Shown here: positions 25,680 to 36,270 of the stretch, one piece after another
How positions within the stretch are numbered: position 1 is the stretch's first letter
Layout of the letters: each line of letters starts with the position of its first letter
Assembly (NCBI RefSeq): GCF_009937955.1
Contig: NZ_AP018439.1
Location: 6,324,001-6,388,000, forward strand
DNA: 64,000 bases
Direction of reading: 5' to 3'
Source of the DNA: Undibacterium sp. KW1
GTDB taxonomy: Bacteria; Pseudomonadota; Gammaproteobacteria; Burkholderiales; Burkholderiaceae_D
The notes under the pieces: generated by a model
Databases searched by the model: none
Told to the model about the DNA's origin: nothing
What the model saw: the letters and a program-made list of their open reading frames with translations, nothing else
Position numbers and translations under genes: made by a program

Positions 25680-26193
25680 GTTTGTATTTCCTGTATTGAG
25701 CAGTCGTTTAGATGAGAAAGTTGCAGGAATTTCAGTTAAATATAGTCAAAATAAACTATTCAGTGGTACAAACTGTTTTATTTTGATACATTTTGGTGCA
25801 AAATTTTCCCTGATTATTCCCATTCCAAAAAGGATGGGATATTCGGAAAATATTTCTTTGGCGGCAATGTTTCCATTGATCACTATTAATTTAAAAATTT
25901 CAGCTTTCTGTGGAACTTCCCTCTGTTTCCATAGTCAAAAGCAGACGCTGCGCTATGTCTGTAGCTTGTCATATTTCCATATTGTTGTTTTTTTGCTGCA
26001 TGCATTCTATCAATATTGACAATGGAATCTCTTAGATGTTCTCATGCTGAGGCAAATTTTTTGAAAGTAATTTCTCAGAATTTCCCACGCGTAAAAAAAA
26101 ATTTCCATATTATTTGGTAATTTTGCAATCTGGCAAAGTTTGTTTGGTTTTTGCCGGATTTTGTTTAGAACATATAAAGAACGGAGCGCAATA
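25680..26193 (+). other. AT-rich leader upstream of TonB-dependent receptor 1
   Basis: About 500 bases of A/T-rich sequence with no supportable gene (an open frame 25438-26019 overlaps the cytochrome gene and has no family features). It must contain the receptor's promoter; I could not assign -35/-10 boxes or a Fur box with confidence. Confidence 0.4.
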
Positions 26194-28974
26194 GTGATAA
26201 AAGAAAAAACAATTTCAAGATCGGTAAGACTGATCTGTTCCAGTGGTTTGTTGTTGAGCATGGGTATGATGGCTCAGCCAACTTTCGCACAAGAAGGCGT
26301 ACAGAAAGTTGAAATTACCGGTTCCAGTATTAAACGTACTGAAACAGAAGGTGTTGCAACGACTCAAATCCTGAGCCGCAAAGACATCGAACAAACAGGC
26401 AAAACTTCTATCGCTGATGTGGTCCGCAGTATCTCTGCCGACAATAACGGTAGTATCAGTGGCTCTTTCACTAACGGTTTCGCTGGTAGTGCTTCCGGTG
26501 TTTCCCTGCGTGGTCTGAGCGTCAGCTCCACTCTGGTGCTGATCAATGGCCGCCGCACAGCACCGTATGGTTTCGGTGATGACGGTCAACGCAGCTTCGT
26601 CGATCTGAACTCTATCCCTCTGGATGCAGTTGATCGTATCGAGATCCTGAAAGATGGCGCATCCGCGATTTACGGTTCTGACGCTATCGCTGGCGTGGTT
26701 AACGTGATCCTGCGTCAAAACTACGTTGGTCAATCTGTTGCCGCCAATATCGGCCAGTCTTCCCGTGGCGATGGCCGCAACCTGAGCGCTTCCGCTGCGA
26801 TCGGTTTCGGTAATCTGCAACAAGACAAGTACAACGTCTTCATGACGATTGATGCGAAGAAACAAGAAAAAATCTGGCAAAAAGACCGCAGTGACTACAT
26901 CGGCCAGGCTGATGCACGTCCATGGGGTGGCCGTGATCAACGCGGTGGCTTCATCACTTCCGGTAATGCCGGTGGTAGCAATATGCTGGGTACAGTGCGT
27001 CCTGTAAATGCTGCTGGCGGTACTATCGCTGGCCGTGGCGTTCAGCAATTGCCAGGTACTTGCTCTGCTACAAACCTGGATCCAGTCGGCGGCACGTCCC
27101 TGGATAATGCTGGCGGCGGTTGCTTGTTTGATCCAGTTGCCTACCAGACTATTCAGCCAGAAACACAAAACCTGAATCTGTACGCACGCGGTACTTTTGC
27201 CATCAATGACAAAACTACAGCTTACACAGAACTCGGTTTGTTCAATAGCAAGGCAAAAACACAGACTACACCATCTGGCCTGACTGGTGCTGGTTTCGAT
27301 CTGGTCAATGCACGTGTCAACAATACTGGTACAGGTCCTGACCAGTTGTTGCTGCCTATCGGCCATCCAGACAATCCATTTGCTGATGCGCGCGCACGTC
27401 CACGCTGGATTGACGCTGCACGTCCACGTACTGCCGATCTGGAAACAACTGTTACCCGTTTCCTGGCTGGCGTAAAAGGCACCGTTGCTGAGTGGGATTA
27501 TGATGCAGGCTTCCTGTATGCTGAAAGCAAAACAGACAAGACTCAAAATGGTTACTACCGTCAATCTGCTTTGAAAGCAGCCGTGGCGAATGGTACTTTC
27601 CGTATTGGTCAAGGCCGTGTCAATACACCTGAAGTACTGGCACTGGTTTCTCCAACGTTGAAAAACTCTGGTGTGACGAAGAGCACTTCTGTCGATTTCA
27701 AGGCAACCCGTGAACTGACACAACTGCCAGGCGGTCCATTGGCGATTGCGGTAGGTGCTGAGTACCGTAAAGAAGAAACCAACAGCGAAGCAACACCATT
27801 CACTAACACGAATGACATCGCTGGTCTGGGTTACTCTGCTGCCAAAGGTTCACGCAACGTTAGCGCGATCTACACAGAATTGGCGATCCCGGTATTGAAA
27901 TCCCTGGAATTCCAACTGGCTGCCCGTTCAGACAAGTACTCTGACTATGGCCGCTCCACTACACCTAAAGCTGGTTTCAAATTCACGCCTACCAATACCA
28001 TTGCATTCCGTGGTACGTATGCTGAAGGTTTCCGTGCTCCTAGCGCGGCAGAGAATGGTGATTCCGCTGTAGCTGCATTTACCAACATCGCCAGCGATCC
28101 TATCCGTTGCGCGGTAACTAAATTGCCAGCTGATTGCTCATCACAACAAGTTGGTGCTATCACAATCGGCAACAAAAACATCAAGCCTGAAACATCCAAG
28201 AGCTATAGCCTTGGCTTTGTTGTAGAACCAGTCAAGAACTTCAGTATCTCTCTGGACTGGTGGAAAATTGTTCGTGATGGCGAAATTGGCGGTTCTGACC
28301 CAGGTGCGATTGTTAACAATCCAGCTGGCTATCCAGATGCACAAATTGTCCGTGGCGAACCAACTACCAACTTCCCTGGCCTGGTTGGTCCTATCCTGAT
28401 GGTGAAAGCGCCTTACCTGAATGCTGGTAAGACACAAACTTCCGGTCTGGATCTGGATATGCGTGCGAAGTACGACATGGGCAGCAATGGCAAGTTGAAT
28501 GCTGGTATGGTTGTTACTTACATGAACGAGTTCAAGAGAACTGATGCCGATGGTACTACGCATGAATTTGCTGGTACTCACGGTGACGTGAACTTGTCTG
28601 GTGACGGCGGTACTCCACGTACTAAAGTCAGCGTCAGCCTGGGTTGGGAACGTGGTCCTTGGACATTGTCCGGTAACGTCAACCATGTGTCCAGTATCAG
28701 CGACACCAATGAAATCGGTGGTGACTGCCTCGACGTTGATGCCAATGGTAAGCCTTACCTCGGTTGCCGTATTGCTTCCTTCACGACAGTTGACGTGTTC
28801 GGTAAATGGAAATATTCCAAAAACCTGGAATTCACAGCATCCATCACCAACCTGTTCGACAAGATGGCACCGTTGGACGTCCAGACTTATGGCCGTATCA
28901 ACTACAACCCATCCCTGCATCAGTCCGGCGCAGTTGGCCGTTACTGGAACATCGGTGGACGTTACACATTCTAA
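26194..28974 (+). CDS. TonB-dependent outer-membrane receptor 1
   Basis: 926 residues. The GTG at 26194 is chosen because CGGAG lies seven bases before it and it begins a clean signal peptide (about 1-33, ending PTFAQ). The mature N-terminus VQKVEITGSSIKR is the TonB-box-like motif of this receptor group. The plug domain (about 50-180) has SRKDIEQTG, GVSLRGLS, LVLINGRR and ASAIYGSDAIAGVVN. The 22-strand barrel follows, with an AEGFRAPS motif and the C-terminal signature ending in aromatic residues (GGRYTF). It is related to the receptor at 30941-33805. The substrate is not evident; no transporter or siderophore genes are adjacent. Confidence 0.93.
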   Translation: MIKEKTISRSVRLICSSGLLLSMGMMAQPTFAQEGVQKVEITGSSIKRTETEGVATTQILSRKDIEQTGKTSIADVVRSISADNNGSISGSFTNGFAGSASGVSLRGLSVSSTLVLINGRRTAPYGFGDDGQRSFVDLNSIPLDAVDRIEILKDGASAIYGSDAIAGVVNVILRQNYVGQSVAANIGQSSRGDGRNLSASAAIGFGNLQQDKYNVFMTIDAKKQEKIWQKDRSDYIGQADARPWGGRDQRGGFITSGNAGGSNMLGTVRPVNAAGGTIAGRGVQQLPGTCSATNLDPVGGTSLDNAGGGCLFDPVAYQTIQPETQNLNLYARGTFAINDKTTAYTELGLFNSKAKTQTTPSGLTGAGFDLVNARVNNTGTGPDQLLLPIGHPDNPFADARARPRWIDAARPRTADLETTVTRFLAGVKGTVAEWDYDAGFLYAESKTDKTQNGYYRQSALKAAVANGTFRIGQGRVNTPEVLALVSPTLKNSGVTKSTSVDFKATRELTQLPGGPLAIAVGAEYRKEETNSEATPFTNTNDIAGLGYSAAKGSRNVSAIYTELAIPVLKSLEFQLAARSDKYSDYGRSTTPKAGFKFTPTNTIAFRGTYAEGFRAPSAAENGDSAVAAFTNIASDPIRCAVTKLPADCSSQQVGAITIGNKNIKPETSKSYSLGFVVEPVKNFSISLDWWKIVRDGEIGGSDPGAIVNNPAGYPDAQIVRGEPTTNFPGLVGPILMVKAPYLNAGKTQTSGLDLDMRAKYDMGSNGKLNAGMVVTYMNEFKRTDADGTTHEFAGTHGDVNLSGDGGTPRTKVSVSLGWERGPWTLSGNVNHVSSISDTNEIGGDCLDVDANGKPYLGCRIASFTTVDVFGKWKYSKNLEFTASITNLFDKMAPLDVQTYGRINYNPSLHQSGAVGRYWNIGGRYTF

Positions 28975-29007
28975 TGTTGACGTAACTGACAGCATGGCCT
29001 GAGTTCA

Positions 29008-29035
29008 GGCATCACCAGTTTGCACTGATGATGCC
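29008..29035 (+). other. Stem-loop after receptor 1
   Basis: GGCATCACCAGT and ACTGATGATGCC pair at 11 of 12 positions around a TTGC loop. It has no T-tract and stands before a true terminator. Possibly a 3' stability element. Confidence 0.5.
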
Positions 29036-29056
29036 AGTACCAAGGCAGGTTGAAAG

Positions 29057-29093
29057 ACAAAACCCCCACAAGCTTGCTTGTGGGGGTTTTTGT
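29057..29093 (+). terminator. Rho-independent terminator
   Basis: Long stem ACAAAACCCCCACAAG with CTTGTGGGGGTTTTTGT and a four-base loop, about 85 bases past the receptor 1 stop. Confidence 0.93.
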
Positions 29094-29107
29094 TTATGAC
29101 CTGCGGC

Positions 29108-30089
29108 ATGCGTATGTGTATATGTATATGCAGTCCAGCCTGGCTGGCGACTGCTGCTCAGCGACATGGGTCTCAACCCCGATCACTTGTTGCGTCTGGC
29201 GCAGTTGCCGGCAGCCCAGTATTTCGGCTTGTGGCAAGCCATAGAGGCCTCGGCTGGAGCAGCATCACTGCCGCTGCTGGTTGGCGCGGCCATCTCGGTT
29301 GAAGCATTTGACCCACCGATTTTCGCGAGCTTGTGCAGCCCCAACCTGAATGTCGCCATGCAGCGCTTGTCTGCATTCAAGAAGCTGGTCGGGCCAATGA
29401 CACTGAACGTGCAGGCCGGGCAGGCCAAGACTGTCATAACGCTGGAATGCTATGGCAATGAAGGCCATATTCCCAAGAGCCTGGCGATGACAGAACGGGT
29501 CTTTCTGACGCAACTCATCCGCTTGGGCACACGCTACCGTGTCATTCCACTGGAGGTGATGCTGCCGGAAGTTCCTGCAAACCTGGACGACTATGCCGCA
29601 TACTTTGGCCTCCCGCCAAAAAAAGGGGCGCTCATACGGCTGACATTTTCTGCCCGGGATGCAGCCAGACCCTTCCTGACTGCCAATGAAGCCATGTGGG
29701 ATATTTCGAGCCGGGTTTGCGCAAGCGGCTATCTACACTGGATGCGACGGCAAAGATCAGTGAACGTGTCAGGGCCGTATTGCTCGAGGGCTTGCCGGCA
29801 GGCGAGTATTCGATAGAGGGCTGTCGCCAGACATCTGGCCCTCAGCAAGCGTAGCCTGCAGCGGCAACTGAGTGAGGAATCCACCAGTTTCAAGGACGTA
29901 CTCAACGCCACCCGCCAGCAACTGGCGCAGCATTACCTGAGTACCGCCTCTGTCTCACAGGTAGAAATTGCTTACCTCCTGGGATTTCAGGAAGTGAATT
30001 CCTTTATCAGGGCATTTAAGGACTGGACCGGTAATACCCCTGCAGCCTACCGGCATGACTTGAATGACCTGGTCAACACCGCGCATTGA
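29108..30089 (+). pseudogene. AraC-family regulator, broken by three frameshifts
   Basis: The pieces join into one AraC protein with an arabinose-binding-like N-terminal domain. From 29108 one frame gives WLATAAQRHG; a one-base gain near 29168-29171 moves to the frame giving LNPDHLLRLAQLP through TANEAMW; a one-base loss near 29702-29706 moves to YFEPGLRKRLSTLDATAKISERV; a one-base gain near 29821-29825 moves to VARHLALSKRSLQRQLSEE, which continues to the second helix-turn-helix (VEIAYLLGFQEVNSFIRAF) and the final TPAAYR. The last three fragments fit the family well; the first is less sure. Sequencing error is possible, but three independent shifts favour a decaying gene. It lies between the two receptor genes and may once have controlled one of them. 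Confidence 0.8.
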
Positions 30090-30940
30090 GTTTGCAATGC
30101 AATAGTACCGGTTGATTGACAAATCTGCCCGGAGTATCAAACGCTCCCATCGACTTGCCGCCTCCACAATTGCTGAGGCAGGCACATATTGTTGACTAAG
30201 CATGTGCGGGATTTGCTGGCTTTTTGGTGACTTATTGCCAGTTTAAGCACGCGTATTCCAATTTGATGACGGTGACTAGGGAAAGAAAGTTGTTACTAAA
30301 ACACATAACATTTCATGCCTGAAGCATAACGTGTTGTCATTAAGAGACAGCTCAAGTCATTGAATGAAGCTCTCTATAGTACTTGTCGGAAAGATTGTTC
30401 CCTTTCTCAAATTGCTGAAATCAGTCGAAATTGTACATACAAATTTCAGATGATGAAAAAAGCAAGGGCATTTTAAGTCCAAAATGGTGCAAGGTCTATA
30501 AACGCCCATTTTTTATCCTGTCATTTCAGCTTTTAGCCGCGTGCAAATTCTTGGATATGAATAATTGGCTAAATTAAATATAAATATCGCAGGCCGACGT
30601 TATTACACAACAGTTGATCTTGCGTAAATTTATGACATGTACATTTTTAACAATTCCACTTAAAGGCAAGAAAATTTACGTTTTCCAAACGAAATGAGCG
30701 GTCTTGACATCAAAGTTTTCAAATGGTTCCATGACAAGGAGATTTTTTTTCGGAAAATGCGGCGGTAATTGAAACAGACAAATGATGAACAAATTGCGAC
30801 GAATTGCTTTTGATCATTTTCCGGCAGAAAAAATCTAAAAAAGAAATCTGGCTGCTTTGGGCAAATAGGGGGTTCTGGTTACCAACCGGGATCTTGTCCA
30901 GGCAGCCTCGCTCATTAGTTACATTTTTGGGGGTTTAGTC
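30090..30940 (+). other. 850-bp AT-rich gene-free region before receptor 2
   Basis: No coding sequence is supportable on either strand. It holds a weak terminator-like hairpin (AAAATGG/CCATTTT followed by TT, 30481-30514) and a TTGACA box at 30704-30709 without a convincing -10. It may carry the remains of a lost gene, a small RNA, or a long leader of receptor 2. Confidence 0.4.
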
Positions 30941-33805
30941 ATGGTAGAAAAAATGTTGGCCCGATCAGTACGCCTGATGTTCCTGGGTGGTGTCGCGGTC
31001 GGTGCAGGTTTGCTGGCACAACCAGCGATGTCGCAAGACGTACAAAAAGTGGAAATCACTGGTTCCTCGATCAAACGGATAGCACAAGAAGGCGCATTGC
31101 CTGTACAAACACTGAGCCGTAAAGATATCGAACAAAGTGGCGCCAATAATGTTGCCGACCTCGTCGCTGCCCTCCCTGCCATGCAGGGCTTTATCACTGC
31201 ATCCACTTCCGTCAATGGTGGTGGTGCCGGTCGTCAATCCGCCTCCATCCACGCGATTGGTACTGACTACACCCTGGTATTGTTGAATGGCCGCCGCATG
31301 GCACCGTATGGCACAGGCAGTGCCGTCAACCTTGGCAGTATTCCTTTGTCTGCAGTAGAACGCGTCGAGATCCTGACTGACGGTGCTTCCACATTGTATG
31401 GCTCTGATGCGATTGCCGGTGTCGTCAACTTCATCCTGAAAAAGAACCAGACTGACCTGAATGTAGAAGCCACCCTGACCAGCCCGCAACAAAGCGGTGG
31501 CCGTAGCGGTAACTTCTCTATTTCCAAAGGTTTTGGCGATCCTGAAAAAGACGGCTTCAATGTCTTGTTTGCGTATAGCCATGATGAACAAAAACCGTTG
31601 GAAGCAACACAGCGCAGCTTCGCCAATTCCGGCGTCCAGAAGTTCATGAAGGATGGCAAGATGTACGCCACCTGGCAGACCAGTATCAACTCGATACCTG
31701 CGAATGCCGATATCTATGATTCCAAGGGCAATAACGCAACCTTCTCGGTTGATCTGGTGAACACAGGCAAATGTAATGGCCCTAACACTTTCGAGCGCGG
31801 TGGTGTTTGCCGCTATGACTACGCCTCTACCGTGCAATTGCTGCCAGAACTGAAACGTGACAGTTTCTTCGCTTCCGGTAACCTGAAGATAGGCAAGGAC
31901 ACTACCCTGTTCGGTGAACTGGTCATGTCCAACTTCTCCAACAAGGCACGCTATGCAGCGCCAGCCCAGCCTTTAACGACTTTCAGTACAGATCCGGTTA
32001 CAGGCCAGAAGGTCATCAACCCGAACTACATCGGTGCCTATAATAAGTCTGTCGTGCCACTGCTGGCCGGACAAGGTATCAATCCTGCTGATGTGACGGA
32101 TGCATTCTTTTATTTCCGTGCGCGCGATGCAGGTGGCCGTGCCGACGAATATAAAACTGAAGCACGTCATCTGGTTCTGGGCATAGACAGCAATTACCTG
32201 GGCTGGGATTTGAGCGCCAGCTATACGCATTCCGAAAATACAGAGAAAGATGACGCTGTTTCCGGTTACATGAGTGCTAACCGTTTTGATGCTCTGGTCA
32301 AATCCGGTGCTTACAATCCTTACATCGTCAATGCCAATGCTTCTGCCATCCTGGCACCGGCAGTGTTGAACGAAAACCTCAGTGTCACCAAATCCAAGAT
32401 TGATGTCCTGAGCGCTCACGCCTCCAAAGAACTCTTTGATATGAGTGGCGGCAAGGCACAACTGGGTCTGGGTGCAGACACAACCAAGCAGTCATTCAAT
32501 GATGCGCCTACTGAACTGGTACAAGGTCCTGGTCCTCAGCATCCTGCCTGGACAGACGTCATCATTGGTGGTGCTACCGGTTCCCAAGGTCTGGTTGCGT
32601 CCCGCAAGAGCTGGGGTACCTTCGGCGAATTGCTGATGCCTGTCATCAAAAACATGGACCTGACAGCTGCTGTGCGTTATGACAGCTATGATGCTGTCAA
32701 GAAAGACAATGTCAGCTATGACGTCAATGGTAATGCTTCACAGCCTGGTACTCAGGGTGTGTCCGTTTCCAAGGCAACTTACAAATTGTCAGCACGTTAT
32801 CAGCCTATCCAAAGCCTGATGCTGCGCGGTTCTTATGGCACAGGCTTCAAGGCACCAACGCTGAATGATATTTCTGATCCATTGAAAAATGATGGTTCTT
32901 CAAATTTCTTCCCTTGCCCTATTACCAAAGCAACTGACCCACGCTTCCCATATTGCCGTGGTACCTCTGAATACGGCTTGTTGAAAAAAGGTAATCCAAG
33001 TACAGGTGCAGATGCACTGAAAGCAGAAGAGTCCAAACAGGCAGCATTCGGCTTCCGCCTTGAACCAACCAGCAACCTGTCCCTGGGGCTGGACTGGTGG
33101 GATGTGAAACTGAAAAACCAGATCCAGAAATTGTCTCAGGATTTGATTTTCACGACACCTTCATTGGCTGATCAATACATCTCCCTGTATTACGATCCTA
33201 TCCAGAAATCCAAAGTTCTGGTGGCTAACCGTAGCCCTGTGAATCTGGCCAGCTCCCGTTATTCCGGTGTGGATTGGGACGCGACACTCAAATCAGCAAC
33301 ACCTATCGGCAAGCTGAACGTGAACTGGTCTGGTACTTATATGCTCACAGCAGAAAAAGATGTGCCAGGTGCCAAGAAAGAAAGCAGCATAGGTCGTTTT
33401 GACTCTTATGATGACGTGACTTTCCGTATCATTTCCAGGCTGGTTGCTTCTCTGAAAGTGTCGGATCAGTACACACATAGCCTGACCATGAACTACCGTT
33501 CTGGTTACCATGACAAAGTCGCCTCTGCTGATGATGGCTATGTCCGTTCCGTCAATGCTGATGGCAGCGTAGGTGGCTATGTAGATATGAACCGTGATGT
33601 CAGCAACTACACCACTTTTGATTACCAGTTGCAAGCCAAGGTCATCAAAAACCTGACCATCACTGGCGGTATCCGCAACCTGTTCAATGTTGATCCTCCA
33701 TTCACTATCCGCAATACTGGTGGTGGTAATCAAGTTGGTTACGATGGACGCTATACTGACCCTCTGGGCCGTACCTTCTATGTAACAGCTCAATACAAAT
33801 ATTGA
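30941..33805 (+). CDS. TonB-dependent outer-membrane receptor 2
   Basis: 954 residues. Signal peptide about 1-31 (ending PAMSQ). The mature start VQKVEITGSSIKR is identical to receptor 1. Plug motifs are LSRKDIEQSG, LVLLNGRRMAPYG and GASTLYGSDAIAGVVNF; the barrel shows YGTGFKAPT and ends with the aromatic-terminated strand TAQYKY. A GGGGG run eight bases before the ATG serves as ribosome binding site. The two receptors diverge strongly in the barrel loops, so different substrates are likely. The group is common in proteobacteria that take up oligosaccharides or peptides, but no substrate can be named here. Confidence 0.93.
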   Translation: MVEKMLARSVRLMFLGGVAVGAGLLAQPAMSQDVQKVEITGSSIKRIAQEGALPVQTLSRKDIEQSGANNVADLVAALPAMQGFITASTSVNGGGAGRQSASIHAIGTDYTLVLLNGRRMAPYGTGSAVNLGSIPLSAVERVEILTDGASTLYGSDAIAGVVNFILKKNQTDLNVEATLTSPQQSGGRSGNFSISKGFGDPEKDGFNVLFAYSHDEQKPLEATQRSFANSGVQKFMKDGKMYATWQTSINSIPANADIYDSKGNNATFSVDLVNTGKCNGPNTFERGGVCRYDYASTVQLLPELKRDSFFASGNLKIGKDTTLFGELVMSNFSNKARYAAPAQPLTTFSTDPVTGQKVINPNYIGAYNKSVVPLLAGQGINPADVTDAFFYFRARDAGGRADEYKTEARHLVLGIDSNYLGWDLSASYTHSENTEKDDAVSGYMSANRFDALVKSGAYNPYIVNANASAILAPAVLNENLSVTKSKIDVLSAHASKELFDMSGGKAQLGLGADTTKQSFNDAPTELVQGPGPQHPAWTDVIIGGATGSQGLVASRKSWGTFGELLMPVIKNMDLTAAVRYDSYDAVKKDNVSYDVNGNASQPGTQGVSVSKATYKLSARYQPIQSLMLRGSYGTGFKAPTLNDISDPLKNDGSSNFFPCPITKATDPRFPYCRGTSEYGLLKKGNPSTGADALKAEESKQAAFGFRLEPTSNLSLGLDWWDVKLKNQIQKLSQDLIFTTPSLADQYISLYYDPIQKSKVLVANRSPVNLASSRYSGVDWDATLKSATPIGKLNVNWSGTYMLTAEKDVPGAKKESSIGRFDSYDDVTFRIISRLVASLKVSDQYTHSLTMNYRSGYHDKVASADDGYVRSVNADGSVGGYVDMNRDVSNYTTFDYQLQAKVIKNLTITGGIRNLFNVDPPFTIRNTGGGNQVGYDGRYTDPLGRTFYVTAQYKY

Positions 33806-33853
33806 TTGAGATATTGATCAAGATACTGATTGTATTGATATTTGCAGATGAAC

Positions 33854-33883
33854 AAAAAACCCGGATGCGTCCGGGTTTTTTTT
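33854..33883 (+). terminator. Rho-independent terminator
   Basis: AAAAAACCCGGA and TCCGGGTTTTTT form a perfect 12-bp stem with a TGCG loop and extra T residues, about 50 bases past the receptor 2 stop. Confidence 0.95.
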
Positions 33884-34370
33884 CAAAAAAATTTCAGATT
33901 TCCACAAAATTTGAAAATATATTTTCTTGACTGTCATATAAGACCACTGGTTATTCTGGCAAGAGAGTCATTTGCCAACAAAACGATATTGCCATGGGGA
34001 AAGCGGGAAAAACGTGAACAAAATTTAGTCAGTTGCAGGAGCTGGCAAGTATAGTTAATCTGCATAAAAAATAAGCAAATTTTTATTGCTGCATAAATGT
34101 AAATAAATTCGCCTGAATTTGGTTTCCACAGAGGATGAATACCAGTAAAAAGCCCTTGCTAGTGAGCAAAATTCGAGTATATTTCTAACTTTGTCGTTTG
34201 CTTTTCCCTTGATTGAACATCGTTTTTTCAATAAATGCAGGCTTCGTCAGGTATTTGTAAAAAAAAGTGTCCTGACGGCAATTTTGTTAGCAAATGTAAG
34301 CATTCAGAGTAGTATTTCATAACACTTGTGTTCCCACCTTCCTCAACCATTTTTCACACCAGCCAAGCAA
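33884..34370 (+). other. AT-rich intergenic region before the chemoreceptor
   Basis: About 490 bases without a supportable gene on either strand. It presumably holds the chemoreceptor promoter. I could not identify a clear sigma-70 or sigma-28 promoter in it. Confidence 0.4.
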
Positions 34371-36140
34371 ATGAATTTATCAAAAATGACAGTAAGTAGG
34401 CGTCTGGGACTGGGCTTTGCTCTGGTTTTGACGTTTTTAATTGCCGTGACCCTCGTCGGCATTTCAAGAATGTCGCAGATTCAGGGGCGGCTGGAAAAAA
34501 TAGTGAACGTCAGCAATGCCGAGACCCGTCTGGCACTGGACATGCGTGCGATCGTGTATGACCGCATGGTTTCTCTGCGAAATCTGACCCTGCTCAATGA
34601 TGCTGGCGATATGGAGCCAGAACTGAAAAAGATTGCCGAGCAATCCAAACAATATGCAACGGCTGATGAAAAATTAAGCAAGATGGCTGCTGAAGAAGGC
34701 AACGTCTCTGCAGAGAAAAAAACCTTGCTGGCCAAGTTGAAAGAGGCAGAAACCGCTGCTGCTGCCCTGCCTGCCAAAGCGCAGGAACTGGGCCTGGCAA
34801 ATAATGCCGAGGCTGCGACGATCACCCTGATCAAGAAACTGCGTCCGGTACAGAAAAAATGGCTGGATACGCTGGATGAACTCGTTACGCTGGAAGATAA
34901 ACTCAATACCCAGACCGCAGAAGAGGCAAGTTCAGCCTTTAAAGCCGCGACCAGCATGATGACAATACTGGGTGTGCTGGCAGTTGCTGCCGGTGTTTTT
35001 GCAGCCTTTGTGATTAGCCGCAGCCTGCTCAGGCAACTTGGTGGCGAGCCAGATTATGCTGCCACTATCGCTGGCCAGATTGCTGCTGGTGACTTGACTG
35101 CGCCGATTGAATTGAAGCATGGTGACGATGCCAGCCTGCTGTATGAAATGAAAAACATGCGCGATAGCCTGGTGAATATCGTCGCCCAGGTACGCAATGG
35201 TACTGACACTATCGCCACGGCATCGAGTGAAATCACGACCGGTAACCTGGATTTGTCTTCCCGTACTGAGCAGCAGGCCAGCTCGCTGGAAAAAACCACG
35301 TCGTCGATGAAAGAACTGACGACCACGGTCAAACAAAATGCCGACAATGCACGTGAAGCAAATCAACTGGCTGCCTCTGCATCTGAAGTAGCGCGCCAGG
35401 GTGGTGTAGTAGTTGCCCAGGTGGTGGATACCATGGGTTCCATCAATGAGTCTTCGAAGAAAATTGTCGATATCATCAGCGTCATTGATGGCATTGCATT
35501 CCAGACCAATATCCTGGCCTTGAATGCGGCGGTAGAAGCCGCACGCGCCGGTGAACAAGGCCGTGGTTTTGCCGTGGTTGCGGCAGAAGTGCGTAACCTG
35601 GCACAACGCAGCGCTGCAGCCGCCAAAGAGATCAAAACCCTGATCGGTACCTCGGTGGAGAAAGTCGAAATTGGTACCAAGCTGGTGGGCCAGGCAGGCG
35701 TTACGATAGACCAGGTAGTCTCCAGTGTTAAACATGTGACAGACATCATTGCCGAAATCAGTGCAGCGAGCCAGGAACAAAGCGTGGGTATTGAGCACGT
35801 TAATCACGCCATCATAGAAATGGACGGCATGACCCAGCAAAATGCCGCCCTTGTTGAACAAGCTGCAGCAGCTGCCCAGAGCTTGCAGGATCAGGCTTCT
35901 GAACTGGCGAAAGTGGTCAGTGTCTTCAAACTGCAGGCAGGTGAACGCAGCCAGTATATTGCTCCGTCGATGGCACAAGCGCCGTTACGCCGTGTCGAAC
36001 CTGTGGCCTCGATCAAAACCAAATCAAGAAGCAACGCTGTCAAATCATTGCCTGCCGCTAAAACGGTAATCAAAGCTTCACCCAAGGCAACTCCTAAAAA
36101 GGCGGCTTCTGCAAGCGCTGATGAATGGGAAGAATTCTGA
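34371..36140 (+). CDS. Methyl-accepting chemotaxis protein with CheR-docking pentapeptide
   Basis: 589 residues from the ATG at 34371 (a TTG at 34326 is in frame but unlikely). TM1 about 12-31, a periplasmic four-helix-bundle-like sensor to about 194, TM2 about 195-216, then HAMP and the long coiled-coil signalling domain. The conserved hairpin tip [20 protein letters not shown] binds CheA/CheW; flanking Gln/Glu-rich helices carry methylation sites. The last residues, DEWEEF, fit the xWxxF pentapeptide that tethers CheR/CheB in Tsr and Tar, separated from the core by a basic, alanine-rich flexible linker. Ligand unknown. The gene stands alone. Confidence 0.93.
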   Translation: MNLSKMTVSRRLGLGFALVLTFLIAVTLVGISRMSQIQGRLEKIVNVSNAETRLALDMRAIVYDRMVSLRNLTLLNDAGDMEPELKKIAEQSKQYATADEKLSKMAAEEGNVSAEKKTLLAKLKEAETAAAALPAKAQELGLANNAEAATITLIKKLRPVQKKWLDTLDELVTLEDKLNTQTAEEASSAFKAATSMMTILGVLAVAAGVFAAFVISRSLLRQLGGEPDYAATIAGQIAAGDLTAPIELKHGDDASLLYEMKNMRDSLVNIVAQVRNGTDTIATASSEITTGNLDLSSRTEQQASSLEKTTSSMKELTTTVKQNADNAREANQLAASASEVARQGGVVVAQVVDTMGSINESSKKIVDIISVIDGIAFQTNILALNAAVEAARAGEQGRGFAVVAAEVRNLAQRSAAAAKEIKTLIGTSVEKVEIGTKLVGQAGVTIDQVVSSVKHVTDIIAEISAASQEQSVGIEHVNHAIIEMDGMTQQNAALVEQAAAAAQSLQDQASELAKVVSVFKLQAGERSQYIAPSMAQAPLRRVEPVASIKTKSRSNAVKSLPAAKTVIKASPKATPKKAASASADEWEEF

Positions 36141-36147
36141 TGTTGCC

Positions 36148-36189
36148 GGTTTTCAGTGATGAGGAGATCAATCCATGTCACTGAAAACC
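36148..36189 (+). other. Perfect 12-bp stem-loop after the chemoreceptor gene
   Basis: GGTTTTCAGTGA and TCACTGAAAACC are perfect inverted repeats separated by 18 bases. No T-tract follows, so it is either a weak terminator or a transcript-end element between the chemoreceptor and the TonB-C gene. Confidence 0.5.
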
Positions 36190-36270
36190 TCAATTGTTGC
36201 GAATAGTGTCTGGCCTTGAAATCTGTTGGAAGTTTTTTATACTGAATAGAAAATGCATAAGAAGAGTCCT

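Noticed and set aside
25438..26019. A 193-codon plus-strand frame starting inside the cytochrome gene
   Set aside because: It runs through the cytochrome terminator and into AT-rich leader; no domain and no start signal.
26215..27723. A 502-codon open frame antisense to TonB-dependent receptor 1
   Set aside because: It mirrors the codon pattern of the receptor, has no domain, a skewed composition rich in Cys/Thr/Ile, and no ribosome binding site. The sense strand encodes a complete receptor.
34932..35978. A 348-codon antisense frame over the chemoreceptor
   Set aside because: It is a shadow of the alanine/glutamine-rich signalling domain; composition is rich in Cys, His and Phe with no family features.
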